The position numbers and the translations under genes were made by a program. From Harmonia axyridis (taxonomy: Eukaryota > Arthropoda > Insecta > Coleoptera > Coccinellidae): a stretch of DNA of 64,000 nucleotides. The notes beneath the pieces were generated by a model. That model did not search any database. It saw only the letters and a program-made list of their open reading frames with translations, and was not told the DNA's origin. Each line of letters starts with the position of its first letter. Position 1 is the stretch's first letter. The stretch lies in the NCBI RefSeq assembly GCF_914767665.1, contig NC_059504.1, positions 36,673,720 through 36,737,719 of the forward strand. The letters are read 5' to 3'. Positions 39,214-51,100 of the stretch are shown here, piece after piece.

Positions 39214-39232
39214 CTCTATCAGAAGGTTCCAT
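39214..39232 (-). CDS. usp: candidate first coding exon of usp (MEPSDR)
   Basis: On the minus strand an ATG opens MEPSDR and is followed after 19 nt by a perfect donor, GTAAGT (39213-39208). The exon leaves one G, and the usp exon at 18522 begins with the two bases needed to complete a Gly codon, so the phases match (MEPSDR-GLPIDQAMSLN). Strand, phase and the acceptor at 18523-18524 all agree. The implied intron is 20.7 kb. This is an inference from splice logic and needs a transcript. Confidence 0.6.
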
Positions 39233-39753
39233 TTTATTGTTGTAAAATTATATGAATTAACCTATCACTCAATTTAATCGACAATAACTATAATGGTTAA
39301 ATAACAAATAAAAATTAAGTGTATTAAATCTAGAGACCATTATGTACATAACTATGGAATATCAGGATATGCGACGTTGCTATTTTTTAAAACATTCATC
39401 CAAAATGACAGGCGTACCTGCCTTGTTGCCAATGAGTTCTCTATTCCTTATTTTTTACCCTAATAATCCTTATCATTTATAATTTTTTGCTGTTCTGTCT
39501 ACCTCCGAAGACCCATATCTGTTTCAGTTTGAGTGATCGACATTGACTAATAAAAATTTACCAGTAGTTGCCAATAACAATATTATTAGAATAAGAAAAA
39601 GAACTTGAACGATATGACAGTATTCATAGAAATTATAAAAGAATATATTTGTCAGATTCAGAAATATATTTTTGAGAGGTTGATCATTAATATTTCTCAT
39701 AAGATCAAATTTATTGTTTTCTTAAATATTTAAATAAATTTAATAAATTCAAT
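39233..39753. promoter_or_regulatory. presumed bidirectional promoter between usp and cpb
   Basis: If the usp exon at 39232 and the cpb start at 39754 are right, about 520 bp separate two divergent translation starts. The region lacks repeats and contains an initiator-like TCAGTT near 39523. No TATA box is convincing. Confidence 0.5.
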
Positions 39754-40865
39754 ATGGTCAGTATCCCTAATCTCAATTATTGTTTACAATAAAAACTTCA
39801 GCCTATAATTTGATATTATTTATAGGGCGAACAACAATTTGATTGCGCTTTAGATCTGATGAGAAGATTACCCCCTCAAGAAATCGAAAAGAATCTGAGT
39901 GATCTAATTGACTTAGTTCCTAGTTTATGTGAAGATTTACTGTCATCAGTAGATCAACCTCTGAAAATTGCTCAAGATAGAGAAAGTGGCAAAGACTATT
40001 TACTCTGTGACTATAATAGAGACGGAGATTCATATAGGTGCTTATGAATTTGAAAATTGAAAAACTTTTTACTTATTAGAAAATTTTCAGATCACCATGG
40101 TCTAACACATACTATCCTCCTTTAGAAGATGGATCTATGCCTTCAGAACGTTTACGTAAATTAGAACTTGATGCAAATTATGCATTTGACCAATATAGGG
40201 AAATGTACTTTGAAGGGGGTGTTTCATCTGTATATTTCTGGGACTTAGAGCATGGTTTTGCAGGTAAATCCAAAAGTATTCCTTTTAGAGCAGAATTTTC
40301 ATTATATATTTTCAGGAGTAATATTAGTGAAGAAAACCGGCGATGGTAGTAAAAAGATCAAAGGTTGTTGGGATTCTATACATGTAGTTGAAGTACAAGA
40401 GAAGAGTTCTGGTCGGATGTCACATTATAAAATGACATCTACCGCGATGCTTTGGTTACAAACTAATAAGCAAGGTTCAGGTACTATGAATCTTGGTGGT
40501 AGTCTCACTAGACAGGTAAGGCTTTAATTTATATTTCTGGACTCAACATTTTGAGGCACTAAAGAAAAAATTAATTGAATTTTCATATTTAATTCAAAAG
40601 TTTGTTCATTGGTGATTTCTTTCAGACAGAGCAGGATGCTCCAGTAAATGATGCTAATCCCCATCTTGTCAATATAGGACGTATGGTTGAAGACATGGAA
40701 AATAAAATCAGAAATACTCTCAATGAAATTTATTTCAGTAAAACTAAAGATATTGTCAATAGTTTACGTTCTGTTCAACCTATTTGTGAAACTAAACAAC
40801 AACAAGCTTTAAAGCAGGATTTAGCTGCTGCACTACAAAGGAGGCATACAAAAGTAGAAAATTAA
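39754..40865 (+). CDS. cpb: F-actin-capping protein subunit beta
   Basis: Exons: ATG at about 39754-39756 (tentative), 39826-40037, 40091-40263, 40316-40515, 40626-40865; 275 aa, the family's usual length. The protein matches CapZ beta throughout: LRRLPP-type N-terminus (CALDLMRRLPPQEIEKNL), LVPSLCEDLLSSVDQPLKI, DYNRDGDSYRSPWSN, YFEGGVSSVYFWDLEHGFAG, GCWDSIHVVEVQEKSSGR, GSGTMNLGGSLTRQ and a C-terminal amphipathic tail. With the alpha subunit it caps actin barbed ends. The second exon opens GEQQFDCALD, so only the initiator Met is needed upstream, as in vertebrate CAPZB. The chosen ATG precedes a GTCAGT donor and gives a 69-bp intron. AATAAA lies at 40867, directly after the stop. Confidence 0.95.
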
Positions 40866-42157
40866 GAATAAAATATTCATTAACCAAAAATTAAAGAGAA
40901 ATGACAAGTTCTCCCTTAAAAGTATATATAAATAAATTTCTTCTTTGCATCAGGAAGAGCAAAAACATAAAGTATTTATCACATAAACCGCATCTTTCAT
41001 AAATTCAGTTTTTTACATTTCACTTGCTTTTTCATCCACAGTTGTTAATTTTTAAGGCTTAAAATATTTTATTCAGCTTATCCTTAAAAGGTTATGGTTT
41101 TTTGTACTAATTATCCTTATTATATAGTATTTTATAAAACTATTTTAGTCTCAATATTTTCATATTATTGTAATGTTATATTTTTGATTACATAGTATTT
41201 ATTTCACTTTTGGATAATTTCTTTGAATATATATTTATATTTTCAAAGTGCCAAAATATGTATGTTATTTAAAACAATATTCGTTTTATTCATATGCAGC
41301 AGTTTATTTTCATTCAAACATGGATATTTTCAGAGAAATCTGTAGTGAATTCATTAATTCAAATTGATTGAAAAATCTATCCTTTATTTAGAAGAAATAT
41401 GTTCCGATATTGTTGAAAACGACTGAGTAAATTGTTCCCTGAACTGAAAAATCTGAATAGGATGGAATTTTGTGAATAAGTTATCACTCCAAAAATAAGT
41501 TGGATTTTCTGCAATTTAAGAAACTAGTTTTGTACTACTCAATCAGAATAACTCTAATATGGTCTTCAGATTATCTATACCCTCGGCATGAAGGATTCAT
41601 TGTTGGTCCTGTAAATCTTCTTGCATTTTTGGGGAACTAATATGAATCCTTCAAACTACTTATTTACAATGAAATACAAGCGTCAGGAATAATGAATTTT
41701 AAGAATTAGATGGTACATTTTGAGTCTGCAATGACACATAACCACATCTAGGTTTTTACTAACTGGAAATTGAAAATAGAGAGCCTTCCTTCTGTTTCAT
41801 GTTCTCATTATTCGATAATTTCACCAACAAAACCTAATTCATGTTATCATATATCAATATAATGTTTATCTTTCCAAAGATTCCATCCATGACAATTTCA
41901 ATTTGACAAACACGGTTATCACAAAATAAACTTTAACTCACGGTACAAAACAATGTAACCATGAATAATTTGACAGGTTGGTAACATTGCAACAGTATTT
42001 TCTTGAAATTATTAGCATTCGGTTAAATATCGCCTACTGTCTGAACTGTCTGTCTTTGTCGTTCTTTGACAAAGAGCTGCTGAGGTAGAATTTAATTGTA
42101 AATAGAAACGCCGATTTATACTATTGCGCCACAAATAATAGTGGTTGATTTAAAAAT
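40866..42157. other. cpb 3' UTR and lamp1 promoter region
   Basis: AT-rich spacer between two plus-strand genes. AATAAA at 40867-40872 is the first cpb signal; more A/T-rich hexamers follow. The last 200 bases before 42158 should hold the lamp1 promoter and 5' UTR. No repeats seen. Confidence 0.45.
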
Positions 42158-45100
42158 ATGAAAATCTTTAAGTTAACCATCGTTTTGGTTTTGTGTATTT
42201 TTACCGAAGGTAAGAATAATTTCATTATTTCTACTTAGAATAATGATCAATGGCATTTGGAGGTTCATCGCTTCGTACAAGTTCAAGCGATTTGATCTTT
42301 TATTCATTATGTGGTAATGTGTCAGTAACTTCAGAAAAATTTTGATCATTTTTGTACAACCTTAAATGTTTTCATAACTTCAAACTGAATCGAATCAGAT
42401 AACACGCATTATCAATTTATTCCACTTTACAAGCAGTCGAATTCAGGATATGCATGTTCGAGAAGAATTTCAGACAAAGAAGTGCTAAAGAGCAACGATT
42501 AATACTTGCTGACAACCCTTCTGTTGCATTGTTAAGGTTTCATAGACAAAATGGTGGCAGTTATTTGTTTTGTCAACGAAATATGAATCCTATTTCATAT
42601 GGGGGAGTAAATAATCCTAGTCTGTCTCTCCTTTCGATCTACTTAAGCGATGGTTTCACCATTCAAGGTTGCTGCAATAGGATTATCGCAATTGATTTCT
42701 ACGAATTTATTTCCGTTCATGTCAGTGGCGTATAACGTTCATTTATGTTTTCAAACCTAGAACAAGATGAGAATTGGAATGAAATTGACAAACCCAATTT
42801 CGGAACCCTTATCTCATTCAAATTTCAAAGTCTTTACAACGAATTATTTTGATATTTACACGAATAACTTAACCAAGCCTCTACCAATCAATGGAGGTAA
42901 TGGGTTTTGAGTGAATCCCCTTAGTCTCTTGTTCAATAATTTTTATAAGCAATTAACATGTCAAAATAATTTTAAATATTTGATTAGGAATTCGAAACTG
43001 TCACATTTTTAGCCTAGTTCAAACCCTAAAATTAATTTTAGTTTTTTACGAGGTGTTGTTTTTTGTAAATTAGAGAAGATATTACAGTATTTTTCCACTT
43101 GATTTTTTAACTCTTCACTAGCCAAACGGTGAACTGAAGATTTTAGGGAGAATTAACATTGTTTTGAAAAGTTTACTGCAGATAATTACACAAATAGAAT
43201 TTCAAAACTATAATTCGAATGTAGTGGTTCCTTTTTAGAATTTCATGGTTTAATCATTTGATGAAAGAAATAACATTATGTAAATCTTTGCTAAAATGTG
43301 CATCATTTTCATCTATTAAGATGATAGTTATAGAGATAAATTAAAATCTTATGGAAATTGTATAATAATATCACTGCGCAAATATTTTATTTGAAATTTC
43401 AGCAGTAAATGAAAGATATGGATAGTAGGATAGTCCATGGTTCAAACAGATATTTTCATCTTTCTTTAATCAAGAAAATTTCCATCTCACTTTTGACTAC
43501 AGAAACTTCGGACGAAGTTCTGTTTAGTATAGAATGTCTAGATAACGAACGTGATATTCTGCATTTTAACGTTATCAGGATAGTTTTAGTCATTGAATGA
43601 TTCATGTCCCTCATGAAAGATTAACTTTCAGACATGCTCATCGCTTTTAAAAGGTGCGTTATTATATTTCAACTCTAGTGTCTTTGGAGCATGCATTTTC
43701 TACATTTCACACAATAATTTTGAGTTTTAAAAGAAAAATTGAACTATTTAATTCACACATTTTTCAGGTGATTAAGGTACCAATATGAAAATATTAAATA
43801 AAACAAGTTTCATTACTTTCACATATAGTTTTTATCGATTTTTCAAAAATAATTGTTTTTCCAAAATAAGTGCTTGCCTATCACTTCCATTGATTTATTT
43901 GATCTGAAATAAAAATTGAATTCATGGACTGTTATATTTTCTAAAAAATCGGATACGACACTAATTAATGTGAGAAAGGCATGATTTTATTGCTGAATTA
44001 AAGTTAATTTAACTGGTATAACTTAAAATTGCTTTCAAAACAATTCCTGCTTTTTATGCCTGTATTAACACAAGGATTTTTGAGTGGGTTGAAGGGAATC
44101 GATTGTCTGTGCAGCTGTGATCTTCACTGTCCCATTTTTTTTTTTGTTAAAGCATGTGAATCCTCATGGACGAAGTATCTTGTGGAAGGTATTGGAAATT
44201 GGGATTGTTTGTCACCTTTCGGAAGCTTTTAAAAAGAATACATCGGTGGAACTGGTCTTTACGGGCCAGTACTATAAAGGATAACCGACGGTTGAACCGT
44301 GCGTCAACTACCACTACCAAATTCTGTATTTCTATTAAGGAATTTGGTAGTTGACACAACGGTTGAACCGTCGGTTATCCTTCATAATAACGGCCCTAAG
44401 GGAGATTGAGTGCATCATTCAATGATGGTCATTGAAAGGCTCGATTTGAAAGTGCAAGCTTTGAACTCTTGTATGTGGTGGAAGATTCGTCGTAGTCGAG
44501 GGATTCTCTGACTAATAGGAAGGGGTGTTTAATCGCTTTCCGAAGAGTTTTGAAAGCGATTTCATTAAGGAATTTCTTGAAGAGTGGTAGGTTCGCCAAA
44601 CAATGGAGTTTGCGAACAAACCGCGTTGGAAGGCGGTCATCAGAAATTTATTCTGAATGATTCTTAACTTATTGAACTACGTTGCGCAGGGCGCGAAAGC
44701 ATGACACATTGAAGCATAACTTACAGTGGGAAGGACAACGGTTTTATACAAGATAAGCTTGTTCTGACTCGACATGCTGCTGCTTCGTGAGAGCAGCGAA
44801 GACAATTTGGCAAGCACCATTTCACCCTTTTTGGACGACACAGTCCAGGTGCTGGCTGAATGAGTTTCTTATCCAAGATGACTCCCAAGAATATTACTTG
44901 GGATATCACGTCCGTATATTTGGACGTGGGCAAACTGTTTGACTAATCTCCGTGACAAGAGAAGACTAGCGCTCTTTTCTGTGTTCGTTTTGATTAGTCA
45001 TTTATAACACCATCCTGCCATCAGAGAGCTTATGTCGTCCTGAAGGCATGTTTGGTTGCCAATCTGGGGATTTTTGACCTGGCCATGATAGCAATGTCGT

Positions 45101-48100
45101 CTGCGTATATCGATAGAAAAGTTTGGTCAGACTTGGAGATGTCAGATGTGTATGATAATAATAATAATAATTCATCTTAAGTATAGGTCCAAAGTAATTT
45201 CAATAGTCAATGTTTTTTTTCACCATAATAAATATATATTACATCAAGTTTTTATGTTGTAGTTTGAATCCAAGTAGAATCCATTTTTGTTACATCTCCT
45301 GAATATGTTACCAAAAATAGTTGATGTCCATTGGTATACATTCCATCCCTAGGTGCCAAGGGATCTTCATATTATATTTCCGTTTCTTGTTCTGGGTCAT
45401 TAATGTGAAGTTCAGCAGTATCAATTTAATGATCAATTTCTTCTTTTGCTTTAGTTTCAACTCCAATATCTAAATTATCAATTTTATATACTTTCGGAGT
45501 AGTTGGTTTCTTATTATGAGACTTTTGATGTCTTTTCATGTCTGATCTCACTCTAAATGGTTTTCCACAAATATCACATTCATGAGGTTTCTCGCCAGTA
45601 TGAATTCTTCTGTGGTTTTCGAGATAAGATGATGCTCTGAATGTTTTCTCACAAAATTCACATTTGTAATTTTTCTCTCCAGTGTGTATCCTTCGATGTA
45701 CAACAAGGGAATATTTTCTAGCAAATTCCTTGCACTGAAATTGTTTCTCTGTTGAATGTAGAGAGGTCATGTGATACTTAAAGTCTCCCCACTGTCTAAA
45801 GGTCCTACCACATTCTGTACAATGGTACGGCCTTTCTCCTGAGTGTAATCTCCTATGGACTTTCAAAGTACTAGAAGCAAAAAATCTCTTTCCACAAGTT
45901 TCACATTGATGTGGTCTGACTCTAGTGTGATGACTGTGCAAGTGATACATCAGTGAATTTCTATGGGTGAAGCTCCTTTCACATGAATTGCATGAAGTTT
46001 TGGCTTTTGTAGTCTTCTTATTCTTTTTCTTAACAATCTCTGGAGAAGTAGGTTTTGTATTTCCCGTAATGGCTCGACATGAAATTTAATGTTGTATGCC
46101 GAATATACATAGCAAAGGAGACAATATACTACCTTGGGGGACTCCGCTTTCGAGATCTCTTAGGTCAAAGAGTCTTTTGAAGATTCTTACTCTGAAGGGG
46201 CGATTTTGAACAAGAGAACGGATTTCAAAAGTGATTTGAATTTGAAAGGTTACGATAAATTGGTACAATTAACAATTGCTGTCGAAAGGCTGGGTAAACA
46301 TAGAGTTAAAGAAGAACACTCGTTTGTAGTAGCTGAAGTAAATTGACTGAAAAGGCTATTTGACACTATTAAAAATATTCACCTATTCATTGATATCCTG
46401 TAGATTACTCTTTCCGGAGCGGTAAACAGTTATTTGACGAGAAGAACGCAATATGAATATCATTTAGTCGAGTTACAGTAGTTCAAAGTATGTTACAATT
46501 ATAAAGAGTGTTTCCAAATTAGACGTGAACCTTGGAGGACGTGTTAGTTTAGTATGGCTCATTTGCTGTCGTTTGAGCCATATTTAATAATAATAATTTA
46601 TTATCACATCAATAAACTGTTACATAATATTCACAGGTATAATAATAGATATGAGAATAGGCGAAGTCCAGATATATGCGAACATAATCTGCTCCAATTG
46701 ATTCATATACAGGCTATTTCCAAATTAGACATGAACCTTGAAGGAGGTGTTAGTATCACTCATTTGCGGTCGATTGAGCCATATTCGGTGATAACCAAAA
46801 ATCAACTGTTTCCGAGATATTTGAGTTCTTGTGATCTTTAAAAGATTTCTCACCTTACTTCGTTTTTCGTCAATTTTTTCTACGTTGAACAAATTCGATT
46901 ATAATTTTGTATTATTTTCGTGGCCAGCGACAAGTCCGGCCTAACACCGTTAGAATAAACGAATCAGCGAGAAGATTGAGAGTGAATTTCACTGAAGAAA
47001 TGAGAAAGAGGGCATGTGCTTGAATAAGGAATGGTGAAGGTCATTTCAAAACATAATTTTTGAATACATTTTCTACTGAAATTCTCAGTTCTGCAATAAA
47101 AAAATATTTGATTCATAACTTTCCTTTCTTTGCTTCTTTCCCCTTTCAAATCAAAATTTGCTTAAACAAAACTAGTGCCTGCATTCCAACGAAAAAATGT
47201 TTAGGAAATCAAGAAGGAATTTGGCAAGTTTTTATAATAATTTTGTCATACATAAATTGTGGAATTCGAAAGTTGCAGGCAAATTTTTTATTCTTTTCTT
47301 CATATACCATCATTAAAATCATATCCTTCTCTAATGAAAATAATACAAAATTTAACTTGAAAAATTTTTTCGAAATATTGAGTATTGTGAGACTGAGACT
47401 CAAATATCTCAGAAACTGTTGATTTTCGGTTATCAATAAATATGGCTCAATCGACAACAAATGAGTGATACTAATACCTCCTTCACGGTTGACGTATAAT
47501 TTGGAAACACCTTGTATATTAGGTGGCAAGGAGGCGCCGAAGAATCGATTTATTTGGTCCAAGGCGGAACTCTGCGGTGCCCCATGAGGCCAAAGCATAA
47601 GAGAAACTAATCGTATATATAGCCCCTCTTAGGGAGCGCCCCACAGTTTGAGAAACACTGTCGTATTCAATGATTAGTAGAACTCTGAAATATGAAAATA
47701 CCGGGAACTGCAAGCATACAAACCAAAACAGGATGTAGACGAAGAGTTTAATCTTTTCAATATTTAGATATAATTCTTTCGTACTGTGTGTATTATTATG
47801 TTGAAAGTGAATGAATAAAGTCATTACATTAGTAAATGTCCAACGCGTACGTTTATCTACAAAATCTGAAATTCGTATGGGCTATAGCCTGAAATTTTTC
47901 AATTGAATTATGCAAAATAAAGATATTATTATATTTAGAAGTTAAGGTTGTTACAAAGGTTTTCGGATACAGAAACCGACAGATGGACACAAAACCGAAG
48001 TTGTTCAAAACGGTCTTAAATGCTAGCGAAAACTTTTTTTTGTGCCGAAATTGATCTCAAAGCTTTTCTGTTACCTACTTCGGAAGCAATTGTCAGAAAT

Positions 48101-51100
48101 ATCTTGGTAACATAAATGCTACTACTTTGCGAGTATCTCTACATTCACTTCCGTATATTTCGATATTTTGAACATGAAAAAATTAGCATCTCCTAATATT
48201 ATTTGAATGAACAGAACAGATCCTAAATTCTCCTATATCCAAAGTAAGATAATAATTAACATGGTATGTCTTACATGCGTATCTGTAATTTCCTCAAATA
48301 GTAAACGCAGAACAAGTCAAAATAAATAACTTTTTGTGTTTTTCCTTTTTTTTTTGTGGGTTGAGTAAAGCAGAGTATGCTTGACCATAACTGGACTCAC
48401 AATAAGATATTCACTATTTATGTTATTATTCATTTTCTGTAATTGTTTTTATTGCGCAAATAAACAAATATTTTTATTATATCACGTATTCTTATAATAT
48501 GGTACAAACCTTGTAATTAGCGCCTTCTATGAAAGCCATATATAAAAACAAACTTAGGTGATGTGTCGAATTCCAAAATATATTCTACAAAATTTGATTA
48601 AAATGTTGTCCGTAGTTCAACATTATCGTAAAAAAAAATGAGTAAAAATTTCTTGAATAAGGTTACGAACATTTTTTACTGAGTAAACTCAACTTATTTT
48701 TCTGTTTTCTTCCTACCTGCTAGTCGCAAAATTGTTTTGATCCACACCTGTATATTCTCAATGTCATGATTGTGCTCTTTTTTAACTATGGTCTGTAGCT
48801 GACGGACGATTTTTTTGGAATTCTATACCTTTCCTAAATTCATTATTACAAATCTTCAAGTTTTACACTATGGTGTATTATTCTTCCCTTCTTGTACAGA
48901 ATATTCGAATTAATATAAAAAAAATCTAGTGTTGTCATGAAAGTACCTACTTGCGTGGTAGTTTCCTTGATAGCGATAGTTATGAAGGCCTATATTTACA
49001 ACAGTAGCTATTGTGACAGCTGTTGCTGCTGATGTTGGATGAGAAGGTGGATCCAAAGAAGAAATATACTTGGCGATTCCCAAAAACTAATAAGAAAACT
49101 TGACGTGTATCGTTTTCCTCCAAATTTTGTCTCAAGAAACTACCCGATAAGGCAAACCATACTTGCTTAGGTTTATACACGTCATTAGCACCTGTTCATG
49201 TCCTCCTCCTGATAGTGCAAGAGTGCGGTCGCATTATCACAATAGTACTATTGTGATATTTACTGTCACCGTGAAGTTGAGCCGTAAGATTTCAGTTGTT
49301 TTTTTCTTAATTTGATCACTTGATTTAACTTATTGAATCAACTATTTCTTCAATCGAATTTGATTTTAATATCTCTGGTCGGCATACTTCAGACAGATTT
49401 TTTTCGGTATTTTGATTCTGACTGTTGCAAAACGTTAAATTGAAATTATTTCAGAGGTTGAAAAAATAATCCTGAAATGATTTCAAAGGTGTTTTATTGA
49501 AAGTAATAAATTAAACATACGCGTACAACTTTGTTTTCCGCCGTTTTTTATACGTATATCTTGACCACTTTTGTAACATGTTATCATGTCTCTTGTTGTA
49601 TTTTGGCCGAAATTTCAATGCTCGGCTCAAACGCATTATTTGCGTTCGATAACGATCGCTTGTATATGTTTCAGTCAGTTCTAACAACTCATAATACACT
49701 ACGCCGAGCTGGTCCCACCAAATACTGCGCATGACCTTGGAACCGTTAATATTCGGTATGGCCGTCGACGTGGAAGCATGGTCGGGATATTCCTATGATT
49801 TTCTGCCCTTGGGATTATCGTAATGAACCCATTTTTCGTCCCCAGTCACAATGCGATGCAGAAACCCCTTCCACCTTTGCCTTGTAAGCTGCCGTGCACA
49901 AGCAAACAAACGCCGTTCAACATCTCTCTGCTTCAACTCGTACGGCACCCAATTTCCTTGTTTTTGAATCATTCCCATGACTTTCAGGCGTTTTGAAAAG
50001 GCTTTTTGGGCTATTTTCAATGATCCTGCCAATTCTTGTTGCGTTTGACACGAGTCTTGTTCAAGTAATTTCTCCAATTCTGCATCTTCGATAACCTTCT
50101 CTCTTCCACCGCCATGCTGGTCATCGACGTCAAAATCACCGCTCTTGAAACGTCGAAACCACTCTTGGTACGTTCTTTCACTGATAGCGGCCTCGCCATA
50201 GGTATTTGAGAGCATCCGATGAGCCTTAGTCGCAGATTTCTTCATATTAAAGCTAAAAATTAAAAACTACCGCAAATGACGAGAATTTGGCTCGTAAGCT
50301 CACATGTTTAATCGAGAATAACTTTATGATGCAGACACACATCAACTGATATTTCGATGGTGTTAAGTTTACAAATACCTAAGCTTATTCAATGACAATT
50401 ACGACCTATTTATTTTGTCTATCACTTACCGCTACAGCCATGTATTGCAAAACTGCGGAAGCAAAGCGGTACACTTAAAATGACATAATGCATATTCTTA
50501 ATTTAACAGCAATTTAATTACATTCTACTTGCAGCCACCAAGAAAGATACCCTAACAAGCCAAAAAGAAGTACCTATTGGTCCAAATGAATCAACTACTC
50601 ACGCCCCTGAACCTTCAACCACCCCAGCCCCACCAAGCCCACCAACCACAGCAAGACCAACAACCCCCAGTAGTACTACAACAACAGCAAAACCTACAAC
50701 AAAACCATCGACGACAGCAAAACCAACAACTCCTTCAACTACTACAACAACCAGCACGACCACTCCAGTACCGTCCTCCACTACTACTACGAAGCCAACC
50801 ACTACAACCCCTTCGCCAAATCCTAGCAAACCTGATGTGGGAACCTGGAATGTTACAGAACCTGGCACCGACATAATTTGCATTTTGGCAAAAATGGCAA
50901 TGCAAATAGGTGAGAGTTTATAAAAGAATAAGAATGGTTTTTCTATTATAGTTGATAAGCTGGTATTTGAGATATTTGAGAATATTTTCATTGGAAGTTG
51001 TATCACATTTCAATCTGATATAATATACATATAAATCATGTTTCGTGATCTTCAACCGTTGGAAAAGCCAATTGGAGTCTATTGAACTTTAACAACAAAC

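Larger units (their letters stand above)
44400..46270 (-). mobile_element. Jockey-like non-LTR reverse transcriptase, split by an insertion
   Basis: On the minus strand the 5' part (46270-46093) reads SLVQNRPFRVRI and ESGVPQGSILSPLL, a conserved RT motif. The 3' part (45154-44510) reads YTSDISKSDQTF, SIYADDIAIMA (the YADD catalytic site), VIFLGVILDKKL, and then NKLILYKTVVLPTVSYASMC and IIQNKFLMTAF in other frames. The halves fit together across a 938-bp insertion with a short direct repeat on either side. Frameshifts and stops show the element is dead. Confidence 0.85.

Noticed and set aside
42454..42735. 93-aa open frame in lamp1 intron 1
   Set aside because: No domain match, not connected by a plausible splice phase to lamp1; probably chance.
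50599..51006. Minus-strand frame rich in Val/Gly
   Set aside because: Antisense shadow of the Thr/Pro-rich stalk of lamp1 exon 2.
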